Assembly (NCBI RefSeq): GCF_029626145.1
Contig: NZ_JARUBJ010000002.1
Location: 4,747,501-4,811,500, forward strand
Direction of reading: 5' to 3'
DNA length: 64,000 nt
Source: Micromonospora sp. WMMD961
GTDB lineage: Bacteria > Actinomycetota > Actinomycetes > Mycobacteriales > Micromonosporaceae
Below are positions 33,796 to 42,360 of the stretch, one piece after another. Positions within the stretch are counted from its first letter, which is position 1, and the number at the start of each line of letters is the position of its first letter. The notes beneath the pieces were generated by a model, which ran no database searches, was not told the origin of the DNA, and worked only from the letters and a program-made list of their open reading frames with translations. Both the position numbers and the translations under genes were made by a program.

Positions 33796-34071
33796 ATGAG
33801 CATCGCTGGTCTCGTCACCGCGCTCCTCGTGGGCGTAGCGATGGGCCTGCTCGGCAGGCTCGTCGTCCCAGGACGCCAGGAGGCCCCGATCTGGCTGACC
33901 GTGTCGGTCGGGGTGGTCGCCGCGCTGGCGGGCACCATCGTCGCCCGTCTCGCGGGCGTCGAGACCGGCGCCCTCAACCTCTTGACCCTGGTCATCCAGG
34001 TCGGCCTCGCCGGCAGCGGCGTCGTACTCGTCGTGGCCACCGCCGGGCCCGACCCATCCGACTCACCCTGA
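33796..34071 (+). CDS. GlsB/YeaQ/YmgE-type small membrane protein
   Basis: 91 residues with three hydrophobic segments: SIAGLVTALLVGVAMGLLGR, TVSVGVVAALAGTIVAR and LTLVIQVGLAGSGVVLVVA, separated by the loop GRLVVPGRQEAP. The pattern G(R/L)LGRLVVPG-Q is that of the transglycosylase-associated (GlsB/YeaQ) family, common beside stress genes in actinobacteria; biochemical role unknown. AAGGAGAT stands upstream of the ATG. Confidence 0.8.
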   Translation: MSIAGLVTALLVGVAMGLLGRLVVPGRQEAPIWLTVSVGVVAALAGTIVARLAGVETGALNLLTLVIQVGLAGSGVVLVVATAGPDPSDSP

Positions 34072-34162
34072 ACCGAAGACGACGCAGCGCCGGCACCAGA
34101 AGAGCGCGGTTAGACCCGTGCCCGCTCGACGTGCCGGCCTCGTCACCAGCAAGGAGCTGACC

Positions 34163-34462
34163 GTGTACCTGCCATGGCCACTACCCGATGAGAACTGGTT
34201 CGCCGACACCTCGCACCAGCCCGAGCCGGACCAGGAGGACCTGAGACTCGAGGCGCTGGTCGCGCAGCGGTTGAGCATCGACTGGACCACGCGGCGCCAG
34301 CAGATCACCGTCTCCGTGCAGAACCGGGTCGTCATCCTCGCCGGCGTGGTGAGTGACGCGAACGCCCGGCAGGTCGCGGCGGACCTCGCCTACGACGTGC
34401 CGGGCGTCTTCGACATCTGCAACACACTGCGGCTCGTTGGCCAACGGCGTGGCCACCGGTGA
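34163..34462 (+). CDS. BON-domain protein
   Basis: 99 residues. The single BON domain is seen in RQQITVSVQNRVVILAGVVS, DANARQVAADLAYDVPGVFD and ICNTLRLV. BON domains bind phospholipid or surfaces in osmotically induced proteins such as OsmY. No signal peptide, so cytoplasmic. GTG at 34163 with AAGGAG seven bases upstream. A paralogue with the same QNRVVIL core lies on the other strand at 37.7 kb. Confidence 0.82.
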   Translation: MYLPWPLPDENWFADTSHQPEPDQEDLRLEALVAQRLSIDWTTRRQQITVSVQNRVVILAGVVSDANARQVAADLAYDVPGVFDICNTLRLVGQRRGHR

Positions 34463-34478
34463 CCGACGGTCACCGGTG
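34454..34478. terminator. Stem-loop overlapping the BON stop codon
   Basis: CACCGGTGACC and GGTCACCGGTG are exact reverse complements separated by GAC, an 11-bp stem that includes the TGA of the BON gene. It probably ends the plus-strand transcript before the convergent PucR gene. Confidence 0.65.
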
Positions 34479-34584
34479 ACTCCGGCTCGGGACCACCGAA
34501 AGCGCGGATGACCTCTCCCGCTGGCGGAGGGCTCGCCAGGAGCAGCCCACCAGGGCGACGCCGTCCTGATCTGGCGCTCGTGGG

Positions 34585-35634
34585 CTATGGCGGCCAAGCG
34601 AGGAGTCGAGCGCCGAGTACGGCTGTTTGCAGCGTGAACCGTTGGGTCGGCTCGCCGGGGTGGTAGCCGGTCAGCTCGCGGATGCGGTCGAGACGGTAGG
34701 TGATCGCGCGGACGGACAGGTGCATCTGCCGCGCGGTCGCGGTGTGGTTGCCCTGGTTGTCGAAGAGCACGGTCAGGGTCTCCAGGTACGGCTCGGCACC
34801 GCCGCGCGCCGTGGTCAGTGGCCCGAGGACCGTCGTCACCAGGTCGGTGATGGCGTCGCGGTCACGCAGCAGCACGGGGAAGACCAGCAGGTCGGCAGCA
34901 TTGAGTACGGGCGTGGTGAAGCCGAGCCTGATGGCGTAGTCGAGGGTGTGGCGGGCCTCGTCGAGGGAGGTGGCCAGACCGTGCACACCAGGTTGGGTAC
35001 GGCCGACGGCGATCTGCCAGTTGCCCGCACCGAGTTCGGTGAGGAGCAGGTGGGCGAGTTCGGCAGCGATGCCGCGCAGCCCGCCGGCGCTGATGCAGAC
35101 CACGTCGCCGTCGCGGAGGGTGGTGAGGGTGTTGCCCTCGCCGAACCTGGAGGCCAGCGCGGCATCGATGCGGTGCGTGACGCCGGGAGTCAAGCCGGCC
35201 GCACGGGCGATCAGGACGGTGTGGGTGGCCGACAGGCGGATGCCGTATCGGTGCGCGCGCTCGGCCAGGTCACCGGGATCGGCCCGGCCGGTGAGCAGGT
35301 CGTTGACGAACACGGCCCGTTCGTTGTCGCGGCGATCCAGTTCGGCGCGGTTCTGCCGGGTGTAACCGTCGAGGGCGGCGGTGAGGAGGACGCGGGCGGT
35401 GTCCAGCAGCGTCTCCGCGCGTGCGTGCACGGCGACTGCGGTGTCGGCCGGCTCGACCGGGGTCGCACTCCAGTGGGCGGTGGTGGCATCCAGCAGACCG
35501 GCGACAAGATCGCGCAACTCCAGCCCTTCGTCCGCTGCGCGGGCACCCAGGTCGCCCGCTGCCCGGAGCCGGGCGTCGGCCGGGATGGACAGCAGATTCT
35601 TGCAGTCCGCGGCCAGCGCGGTGTCGTCGCTCAT
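34585..35634 (-). CDS. PucR/CdaR-type transcriptional regulator
   Basis: 349 residues. The C-terminus has the helix-turn-helix of the PucR family: LETLTVLFDNQGNHTATARQ followed by LSVRAITYRLDRIRELTG. The central part (GGLRGIAAELAHLLLTELGA ... GLATSLDEARHTLDYAI) is the GGDEF-like CdaR domain. The N-terminal 130 residues are helical and could sense a ligand. It follows the ABC exporter genes by 60 bases on the same strand and may control them. Confidence 0.87.
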   Translation of the reverse strand: MSDDTALAADCKNLLSIPADARLRAAGDLGARAADEGLELRDLVAGLLDATTAHWSATPVEPADTAVAVHARAETLLDTARVLLTAALDGYTRQNRAELDRRDNERAVFVNDLLTGRADPGDLAERAHRYGIRLSATHTVLIARAAGLTPGVTHRIDAALASRFGEGNTLTTLRDGDVVCISAGGLRGIAAELAHLLLTELGAGNWQIAVGRTQPGVHGLATSLDEARHTLDYAIRLGFTTPVLNAADLLVFPVLLRDRDAITDLVTTVLGPLTTARGGAEPYLETLTVLFDNQGNHTATARQMHLSVRAITYRLDRIRELTGYHPGEPTQRFTLQTAVLGARLLAWPP

Positions 35635-35694
35635 GAGCTGTTCCTTGTCGGCATGGCGGTGGCCGCCGGTGAACGGCGGCCACCAGCCTCAGGT

Positions 35695-36483
35695 TTACAC
35701 ACCGATGTCGCGGCGGTCGAACACGATGACTCCGGCGGTCGTGGCTGCGGCTCCGAGGAGCACGAGGGCGAGAAGCTCGACCGGGTGCCAGCCGGTGTGC
35801 AGTGGATCCGTGCCGATGAAGTAGTGGAACGGTGACAGCCAGCGCATCCAGTGCCACCCGTCGACCATGCCGCCGATGGCGTTGGCCATGTAGGTGGCCA
35901 CGGCAAGGCCACCGGTGACCGCGAGGACGGCAGCCCTCTTTCCGGTGGCGGCGCCGACGAGGAAGGCGATGCCGGCGAAGCACCACGCCAGGGCGACCAG
36001 GCCGGCGGACGCGGCAGCGACGTTGGACAGGGGGATGTCCATGCCGATCCACGGAACAATGATCATCAGCAGGATCCACGGGATGGCGGCGATCCCGGTG
36101 AGCGCGCTGCCGGCGGCGGCCACCCGTTGCCAGGCGAAGGCGGCGCGTGAGACCGGGTTGGCCAGCATCAGCTCCATGCCGCCGTCTTCCTCCGGCCGAG
36201 CGATGGTACGGGTAGTCAGCGTGATGGCGCACATCAGGACCAGCAGTGGGCCGACCAGGCTGAAGATGGTCGCCTGCAGATAACCGGCGGGCGACAGCAT
36301 GTCGGCGATACCGAGGAAGTCCAGCATGCCCTTGGGCAGAGCGTCCTGCTTCAGCTCGGCAGCACCCTGGAACTGGCTGTAGAACGAGGTGTAGATGGCG
36401 GTGAAAGCGGCGACCCCACCCGCCCAACCGATCAACGCCAGGCGGTCGTCACGCCAGGTCTTACGCACCAGCGCGGGAAGCAT
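35695..36483 (-). CDS. ABC-2 type exporter permease
   Basis: 262 residues, six hydrophobic segments. The N-terminal cytosolic stretch LVRKTWRDDRLALIGWAGGV and the central PEEDGGMELMLANPVSRAAF are typical of DrrB/ABC-2 permeases. WHWMRWLSPFHYFIG near the end resembles the RWLSPF motif of the larger permease at 2 kb. ATG at 36483 overlaps the ATPase gene by 23 bases. Export substrate unknown. Confidence 0.87.
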   Translation of the reverse strand: MLPALVRKTWRDDRLALIGWAGGVAAFTAIYTSFYSQFQGAAELKQDALPKGMLDFLGIADMLSPAGYLQATIFSLVGPLLVLMCAITLTTRTIARPEEDGGMELMLANPVSRAAFAWQRVAAAGSALTGIAAIPWILLMIIVPWIGMDIPLSNVAAASAGLVALAWCFAGIAFLVGAATGKRAAVLAVTGGLAVATYMANAIGGMVDGWHWMRWLSPFHYFIGTDPLHTGWHPVELLALVLLGAAATTAGVIVFDRRDIGV

Positions 36484-37387
36484 CGCCGGCTCCTTCCCCG
36501 TGGTAGTAGAACGACAGGAACGTCTCTTCGAGGTCGGGCTCGGCCGACAACATGTCCACGACCTCATGTCGTGCCGCTGCTTTGATCAGCGGGTCGATGC
36601 GGCCGTCGACAGTGCATTTCAGCACCGGCCCGGACACCACCACGTCACTGACTCCGGGCAGGACGCTGAACTCTGCCGGGTCCACCGGATCGTCGAAATG
36701 AATCTCGACGGCACGGACTGCCCGCTTTCCCAGTGACTCGACCCGCTCGACGGCGACAAGCTGACCCTCGCGGACGATGGCTACCCGGTCGGCGGCCTGC
36801 TGCACCTCGGCCAGGACATGAGAGGACATGAAGACGGTCTGCCCGGCGCTACTGGCGTCGCGGACCATGGCCAGGAATTCCTGCTGCATGAGTGGATCCA
36901 GCCCGCTGGTCGGCTCGTCGAGGACCAGCACCGCCGGCCGGTGCATGAACGCCTGCACCAACCCGACCTTCTGCTTGTTTCCCTTACTCATCGTCCGTAC
37001 CGAGCGCGAGAGGTCCAGTTCGAGCCGCTCCGCGAACTCGGTCACCTGCGGCCAGGCCACGCCGCCGCGCGCCGCGGCGAAGAAGCGCAGCAGGTCTTCC
37101 GCCTTGTCCCGCCCGGGGAACACGAGCTCGCCGGGCAGATAGCCGATCTGACGATGCAGTGCGGCCTTGTCCCTGCGCGGGTCGAGCCCGAGCACAGTCG
37201 CGCGTCCACGAGTGGGACGCAGGAAGTCCAGCAACAGCCGGATCGTGGTGGTCTTCCCGGCACCGTTCGGGCCGAGGAACCCCACCACCTCCCCGGCACG
37301 AACCTCCAGGCTGAGACCCTCGATGCCGCGACGCTGACCATAGAACTTGGTCAGATCCTCGGTGAGTAGGGCGATGTCGGTTGTCAT
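36461..37387 (-). CDS. ABC transporter ATP-binding protein
   Basis: 308 residues. Walker A is GPNGAGKTTTIRLL, the signature region MSKGNKQKVGLVQAF (SKGN instead of SGG), Walker B VLVLDEPTSGLDPLM, and the H-loop MSSHVL. The C-terminal domain ends EPDLEETFLSFYYHG, the same arrangement as the ATPase at 3.6 kb, so the two exporters are distant paralogues. ATG at 37387. Confidence 0.9.
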   Translation of the reverse strand: MTTDIALLTEDLTKFYGQRRGIEGLSLEVRAGEVVGFLGPNGAGKTTTIRLLLDFLRPTRGRATVLGLDPRRDKAALHRQIGYLPGELVFPGRDKAEDLLRFFAAARGGVAWPQVTEFAERLELDLSRSVRTMSKGNKQKVGLVQAFMHRPAVLVLDEPTSGLDPLMQQEFLAMVRDASSAGQTVFMSSHVLAEVQQAADRVAIVREGQLVAVERVESLGKRAVRAVEIHFDDPVDPAEFSVLPGVSDVVVSGPVLKCTVDGRIDPLIKAAARHEVVDMLSAEPDLEETFLSFYYHGEGAGDASRAGA

Positions 37388-37701
37388 GCCCACATCGTCG
37401 CGGGCATTCCTATCCGGCATCCAGGTCTGCATCCGGCCGACATCCAGCGGATGCCGTTGCCGACCCTCGGAAGCCGGCAGTCCGAACACCAGGCCGGCGG
37501 CCTCCGGCGACGGTGGACGCGACGCACGCGCCGCAGGTAGCGGTCGAACTCACCGCAGCAGACGACGGTGTCGGGTGCCGGTCCCCGCACGGCACCGCTG
37601 GACCGAGCCATTCCGGGACGACCAGCGGCTCGTAGTGTCGCAGCCGCCCTCGACCCGTACGCCCACGGCGTCTACGTCGACCACAACACGCGGCCCCACA
37701 G
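37388..37701. other. Intergenic region with a possible oxidoreductase remnant
   Basis: About 310 bases between two minus-strand genes. On the plus strand around 37630-37707 one frame reads VAAALDPYAHGVYVDHNTRP and stops soon after. The pattern ALxPYAxGVYVN is that of the C-terminal BBE segment of FAD-dependent oxidoreductases. No upstream part or start is left. The match is short and could be chance. Confidence 0.25.
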
Positions 37702-38007
37702 TCAGTAGCGGCGCGGCGGCACGTCGGAATCGACCTCCACTACACGCAGCCGGTTGTTGACGTCGTGCACTCCCGGAATGCCCCAGGCGCTGGCGTGGGC
37801 ATCCGTGCTCGCGTCGGCGCACGTGACCACGCCCTCCAGGATGACCACACGGTTCTGCACTTCGATGCAGATGCGTTCGTGACGCAACCGGGGATCCCGC
37901 TGCATGCTCTCCAGCAGCTGGCAGGCCAGCCGGGCATCCTCGGAGGCAGGCTGGATGTGGATCAGCGATGGAAAGTCGTCGGGCCGGAACCAGGGGACGT
38001 AGGTCAT
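37702..38007 (-). CDS. BON-domain protein
   Basis: 101 residues. SMQRDPRLRHERICIEVQNR, then VVILEGVVTCADASTDAHAS and AWGIPGVHDVNNRLRVVEV form one BON domain. No signal peptide. The core EVQNRVVILEGVV is close to that of the BON protein at 34.2 kb, so the two are paralogues placed on either side of the PucR/ABC block. Probable stress protein; partner unknown. Confidence 0.82.
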   Translation of the reverse strand: MTYVPWFRPDDFPSLIHIQPASEDARLACQLLESMQRDPRLRHERICIEVQNRVVILEGVVTCADASTDAHASAWGIPGVHDVNNRLRVVEVDSDVPPRRY

Positions 38008-38096
38008 GGTGTTCCCTCACAGATACCTCGGTGTTCCGATGGTCCGGCGGCCGTTTCCGGCCACCGAATCATCGGCCGGTCGGGGGTGGCCGGAAC

Positions 38097-38525
38097 TCAA
38101 CGTCGTGTCGGGGGGACCGGGTACGGCGGAGCGACCCCGCTCGGGCTGAAGAACGGCGCGTAGCCGTAGTACCAGTACACGTCCTCGTAGTAGCCGGCCT
38201 CCTCGACGACCTCCGGGTCGTACGTCGGGGCCTGCTCGATCTTCTCCCGCGTCAGGTCGACTCGTACCGTGTCGTCGCCGACGTCCCTGACCGCCTCGAC
38301 CGGGAGGAAGGTGGCGGTGGCGCCGATGCCGAGAATTCCTCCGTGCTCGACGCGCAGGAACCGCACCTTGTGCTCGTCGCGATCGATCAGCAGGTCGTCA
38401 ACCTTGCCCAGGTCGTCACCATCGGCGTCGAGGACGCGCCGACCGCGCACGTCCTGCTCGACATCCGCGATCGTCTGCCCGGAGTCACTGAGCTTGACCA
38501 GAATCGCCGTCGTGTCGTGTGGCAT
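38097..38525 (-). CDS. PRC-barrel domain protein
   Basis: 142 residues. The PRC-barrel is seen in QDVRGRRVLDADGDDLGKVD, DLLIDRDEHKVRFLRVEHGG and ATATFLPVEAVRDVGDDTVRV. The tail is strikingly aromatic (GYYEDVYWYYGYAPFF) and ends in a proline/arginine stretch. PRC-barrels are adaptor or RNA-maturation related folds; small stand-alone versions are frequent in stress islands of actinobacteria. ATG at 38525 with GGAGCAGCTC upstream. Confidence 0.82.
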   Translation of the reverse strand: MPHDTTAILVKLSDSGQTIADVEQDVRGRRVLDADGDDLGKVDDLLIDRDEHKVRFLRVEHGGILGIGATATFLPVEAVRDVGDDTVRVDLTREKIEQAPTYDPEVVEEAGYYEDVYWYYGYAPFFSPSGVAPPYPVPPTRR

Positions 38526-38665
38526 GAGCTGCTCCTTCCGTAGCGTCTGATCCTTATGCGCTACCCAGAGGACGGCCGGGACAATACGACAAGTTGATGA
38601 CGCTTCCGGCCCGCTTCCGTGACGGCTGAGCGCCCGTCCGTCGCGGGGGCCCATCGGGCGGAGAC

Positions 38666-38702
38666 GACGAGGGGCCCCGCCGGACTGGCGGGGCCCCTCG
38701 TC
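38666..38702. terminator. Terminator of the glycine betaine transporter operon
   Basis: GACGAGGGGCCCCGCC and GGCGGGGCCCCTCGTC are exact reverse complements with a five-base loop, a 16-bp stem. It lies ten bases beyond the stop of the binding-protein gene on the minus strand. This is the strongest terminator-like structure that I see in the window. Confidence 0.85.
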
Positions 38703-38711
38703 TCAGCTGGT

Positions 38712-39596
38712 TCAGGAAAGCGTGTTCAGGTAGTCGGGGTTGGCCTTCAGCCACTCCTCGACGGCCTTCTTCTCGTCGCCCTTGTGAGTGTTGAACATCA
38801 GGTCTTCCAGGGATGCGAGCTGCTCACCGTCCATCTTGAACTTCTTCAGCATCGCGGTGACGTCGGGGAAGTCGGCGCCGAAGCCGGTGCGGGCGAGAGT
38901 GTTGATCTGCTCGGCCTGGCCAAGGGTGCCCTTGGGGTCGGCGAGGTCCTTCAACTGGTACTTGGCGTAGGCCCAGTGCGGGTGCCAGAGAGTGACCACG
39001 ATCGGCTTCTTGTCGGCGATCGCGCCGTCCAACGCGGCCAGCATCGCCGGGGTGGAGGACGTCTTCAGCTTCAGCTTGCCGTCCAGGCCGTACTCCGGGA
39101 TGACCTTCTCCTGGGTGGCCTTGGTCAGACCTGCGCCCGGCTCGATGCCGATCAGCTGCCCGTCGAAGCTGCCAGCCTTGCCGGCCAGGTCGGCCAGGGA
39201 GTCGACGCCCTCGACGTACGCCGGCACGGCGATGCTCAGGCTGGCATCGTCGTACCAGACGCCGAGCTTCTCCAGCTTGTCGCCGTACTTCTCCAGGTAG
39301 GAGGCGTGCGTCTGGGGTAGCCAACTGTCCAGGAACAGGTCGATGTCGCCGTTGGCGAGACCGCCGTAGACGAGACCGGCCTCCAGGTTCTTGAGTTCGA
39401 CCTCGTAGCCCTTGTCCTGCAGGATGTCCTGCCACAGGTGGGACGCCGCGATCGCCTCGTCCCAGGCCATGTAACCGATGGTGATCTTCTTGCCGTCGGC
39501 GGACGCGTCGTCCTGCTCGCCGCAGGCGGTAGCGCCGCCGAGGGCAAGGGCGGCGGTCACCGTGAGCGCGAGGGCGCGCTTCAGTGTCGTGAACAA
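38712..39596 (-). CDS. proX: Glycine betaine/proline ABC transporter substrate-binding lipoprotein
   Basis: 294 residues. Lipoprotein signal with lipobox GGATAC, then an OpuAC-type domain: ITIGYMAWDEAIAASHLWQD, ANGDIDLFLDSWLPQTHASY, GVWYDDASLSIAVPAYV. Tryptophan and tyrosine residues of the aromatic box that binds quaternary amines are present. The start is a TTG at 39596, preceded by GGAAGGA at eight bases and giving a complete signal peptide; no ATG fits. Last gene of proV-W-X; it delivers osmoprotectants to the permease. Confidence 0.92.
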   Translation of the reverse strand: MFTTLKRALALTVTAALALGGATACGEQDDASADGKKITIGYMAWDEAIAASHLWQDILQDKGYEVELKNLEAGLVYGGLANGDIDLFLDSWLPQTHASYLEKYGDKLEKLGVWYDDASLSIAVPAYVEGVDSLADLAGKAGSFDGQLIGIEPGAGLTKATQEKVIPEYGLDGKLKLKTSSTPAMLAALDGAIADKKPIVVTLWHPHWAYAKYQLKDLADPKGTLGQAEQINTLARTGFGADFPDVTAMLKKFKMDGEQLASLEDLMFNTHKGDEKKAVEEWLKANPDYLNTLS

Positions 39597-39679
39597 AGGG
39601 TTGTCCTTCCTCTTTCGGGTATGCCGGCGGGACCCGCGCGTACGCGGGAAAGGGATTGCCGGCGGAGAGTGACTGTCGG

Positions 39680-40573
39680 TCAGGCGGCCTGCCGCGCGAG
39701 GCGTTGCGCCCGGGCGGACGGGAAGCGGTCGCCCGCCGAGTCGGTGAGACGGTCGAGCACCACGGCGAGGATCACGACGGCGATCCCACCTTCGAAACCG
39801 CTGCCCACCTCGACCTGGGACAACGCGAACATGATCACGTCGCCGAGGCCGCCGGCACCCACCATGCCGGCGATCACCACCATGGACAGAGCGAGCATGA
39901 TGACCTGGTTGACGCCGGTCATGATCGTGGGCAGGGCCAGCGGCAGCTTGGTGCGCAGCAGCACCATCCACGGTGGCGCGCCGAACGACTCGGCGGCCTG
40001 GACGATCTCCTTGTCGACCTGGCGCAGACCCAGCTCGGTCAGGCGTACGCCGGGCGGCATGCTGAAGACCAGGGTGGCCAGTACGCCCGGCACGGTGCCG
40101 ATGCCGAAGAAGAAGATCGCCGGAATGAGGTACACGAATGCGGGCATGGTCTGCATCAGGTCCAGCACCGGCCGGGCCACCGCCGAGGCCCGCTTGTTCT
40201 CGGCAACGAGCACGCCCAGCGGGATAGCCATCAGCAGTGCCAGGGTGCTGGCCACGAGCACCTGCGCGAGTGTGCTCATGGTCTCCTCCCAGTACGGCAT
40301 TCCGGCCACCAGGCCGAGGCCGACCGCGGTGCCCAGGGCGAACTTCCACCCACGCAGCCACCAGCCGAGCCCGGCGAGCACCAGCACGACCACCACCGCC
40401 GGTACGCCGGTGAGCAGGTCGTTGAGGGGTCGCACCAGCGCCTCGACCACGCTGGCGACACCGTCGAAGAACGGGCCGAGGGTGGCGGTGGCCCAGTCGA
40501 CTGCGGCCTCGGTCCAGGCGCCCAGCGGCACCCGGGGCAGCCAGCTGTCCAGCGGCGACTGCGTCAGACTCAT
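39680..40573 (-). CDS. proW: Glycine betaine/proline ABC transporter permease
   Basis: 297 residues. A long N-terminal region precedes the permease core, whose EAA-type loop reads AAESFGAPPWMVLLRTKLPL ALPTIMTGVNQ in its conserved region; LMQTMPAFVYLIPAIFFFGI is the hallmark of ProW/OpuAB permeases. ATG at 40573 overlaps the ATPase stop (ATGA). Single permease type, so a homodimer is expected in the membrane. Confidence 0.92.
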   Translation of the reverse strand: MSLTQSPLDSWLPRVPLGAWTEAAVDWATATLGPFFDGVASVVEALVRPLNDLLTGVPAVVVVLVLAGLGWWLRGWKFALGTAVGLGLVAGMPYWEETMSTLAQVLVASTLALLMAIPLGVLVAENKRASAVARPVLDLMQTMPAFVYLIPAIFFFGIGTVPGVLATLVFSMPPGVRLTELGLRQVDKEIVQAAESFGAPPWMVLLRTKLPLALPTIMTGVNQVIMLALSMVVIAGMVGAGGLGDVIMFALSQVEVGSGFEGGIAVVILAVVLDRLTDSAGDRFPSARAQRLARQAA

Positions 40574-41817
40574 GCTGGCTCTCCCTTCGTTCCGACCAGT
40601 TCCACCTGGGCCTGGTCCTGCGTCGGCTCGTCCGGGGTCGCGGCGGCCAGCGCGCTCAGCAGGGTGATCCGTGGGATCACCCCGATCAGCCGGTCGCGCT
40701 CGTCGAGGACGGCCACCGGGTGCTGGCTCTCCGCGCAGTCGGCGAAGAGGTCGGCCACCGAGGTGTCCGCGGTGACCGTGCGAACCCGCTCGGTCGACAC
40801 GTAACCGTCGAGGTGGGGGCGGCCCTCGCGGAGTGCCCGCAACACCTCGTCCTCGGTGACCGTGCCGAGGAACTTCTTCATCGGTCCGGTCACGTAGACC
40901 ACCGAGGTCTGGCTTTCCCGCAGCGCCTTCGCGGCGACCCGGGGACCGGCGTTGACGTCCAGCACCTGCTGGGGCTTCTCCATGACCGACGCGGCGGTGA
41001 GGATCCGGGTCCGGTCGACGTCGGCGACGAACTGCGCCACGTAGTCGTTGGCCGGATCGGTGAGGATCTCCTCGGCGGTGCCGATCTGGACGATCCGACC
41101 GTCCCGCATCACCGCGATCCGGTCGCCGAGCCGCATGGCCTCGTTCAGGTCGTGCGTGATGAAGATGATCGTCTTGCCCAGTTCGGCCTGAAGTTCCAGG
41201 AGTTGGTCCTGGATCTCCCGGCGGATCAGCGGGTCCAGTGCCGAGAATGCCTCGTCCATCAGCAGGATCTCGGTGCCGGCCGCGAGCGCGCGGGCCAGCC
41301 CGACCCGCTGCCGCATGCCACCGGACAGGTCGTGCGGCAGGTTGTCCGCCCACTCCGTCAGGCCCACCATCCGCAGCGCGTCCATGGCCCGCTCACGCCG
41401 CTCGGCCTTGGGCAGCCCGGCGACCTCCAGCGCGTACCCGGCGTTCTCCAGCACCGTCCGGTGCGGCATGAGCGCGAAGTGCTGGAACACCATGCTGATC
41501 TTCTCCCGCCGCAGCTTGCGCAGCGCCGCCGGCTTGAGCGTGGTCAGTTCGACCCCATCGACGCGCACGCTGCCTCTGGTGGGCCGCAGCAGGCCGTTGA
41601 GCATCCGGATCAGGGTCGACTTTCCCGAGCCGGAGAGGCCCATGACGACGAAGATCTCTCCTGGGCGTACCTCGAAGTTCGCGTCGATCACGGCGGCCGT
41701 GGCCGGCAGTCCGGCCAAGGCCTCGGCGCGGGGTCTCCCGTCCGCCAGACGTCTTACCGCTTCGTCCGCTCGACCGCCGAATATCTTGTAGAGCGACTGC
41801 ACTGTGAGCGCGGACAC
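40570..41817 (-). CDS. proV: Glycine betaine/proline ABC transporter ATPase with CBS pair
   Basis: 415 residues. Walker A GLSGSGKSTLIRMLNGL, signature LSGGMRQRVGLARAL, Walker B ILLMDEAFSALD, H-loop FITHDL. After the ATPase, residues about 275-400 hold two CBS motifs (TSVVYVTGPMKKFLGTVTED and DRLIGVIPRITLLSAL), which in OpuA sense ionic strength and gate transport. The GTG at 41817 has AAGGGGGGA close upstream; family sequence begins immediately (LTVQSLYKIFG). First gene of the operon. Confidence 0.92.
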   Translation of the reverse strand: MSALTVQSLYKIFGGRADEAVRRLADGRPRAEALAGLPATAAVIDANFEVRPGEIFVVMGLSGSGKSTLIRMLNGLLRPTRGSVRVDGVELTTLKPAALRKLRREKISMVFQHFALMPHRTVLENAGYALEVAGLPKAERRERAMDALRMVGLTEWADNLPHDLSGGMRQRVGLARALAAGTEILLMDEAFSALDPLIRREIQDQLLELQAELGKTIIFITHDLNEAMRLGDRIAVMRDGRIVQIGTAEEILTDPANDYVAQFVADVDRTRILTAASVMEKPQQVLDVNAGPRVAAKALRESQTSVVYVTGPMKKFLGTVTEDEVLRALREGRPHLDGYVSTERVRTVTADTSVADLFADCAESQHPVAVLDERDRLIGVIPRITLLSALAAATPDEPTQDQAQVELVGTKGEPA

Positions 41818-42360
41818 GATCCCCCCTTCGAGACGGAAACCGGTTGGCGTATCGCGCCATGGGCGCCCTCTTCGCGTCTCATCGTCGATATCAACATCGA
41901 TCACATTCAGTGGGTAACATAGGCCCGGCGGCGAAACCTACCGACGTCATCGCGACAAATCCAGTCGGCACCGCAGGGCTGTGGATATGCACACAAAAAT
42001 TCGCACCGCAGCGGCACCAGATTGGTCGTCCGCAGATGTTGCGCGACGCATCGACCGATACCGGTCGTGCCGCCCGGGTTCCGTGCAGCCTGAGGCGATC
42101 GGCCTGCTGAAATGCGCCCACCAGCGCGTCTGCACCTCGCCGAGAGCAGTTCCAGAATATGACGGGCTGATAAAGAACTGTCATGCAACCGTCATATTCC
42201 ATCGCGGTCCGATCGTGTAGCCTCCCCCGCGGGATAGTGTTGCGACTCCCGATCGCGGCCCCAAATGCACAGGGAGCGTCTCCCTCAGCGGCGCACTGCG
42301 GTGTCAGTATTATTGATCGGGCGCGGCCCGCACCATTTGCCCGTCAGTTGAGGGGGGACC
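41818..42360. other. Promoter region between divergent proV and acyl-CoA oxidase-like gene
   Basis: About 540 bases, clearly more AT-rich than the flanking genes. It must contain both promoters. A dyad-like stretch CGATATCAACATCGAT lies near 41886-41901, before proV. No gene on either strand is supported by a ribosome site and known sequence. An osmotic control element for proVWX would be expected here, but I cannot identify it. Confidence 0.45.

Noticed and set aside
40720..41922. 400-codon plus-strand frame opposite proV
   Set aside because: Antisense shadow of a well-conserved ATPase gene; no ribosome site and no recognisable motif.
41818..42360. Riboswitch or small gene before proV
   Set aside because: The region is long and AT-richer, but I could not fold or match a known element by eye, and the short frames have no ribosome site.
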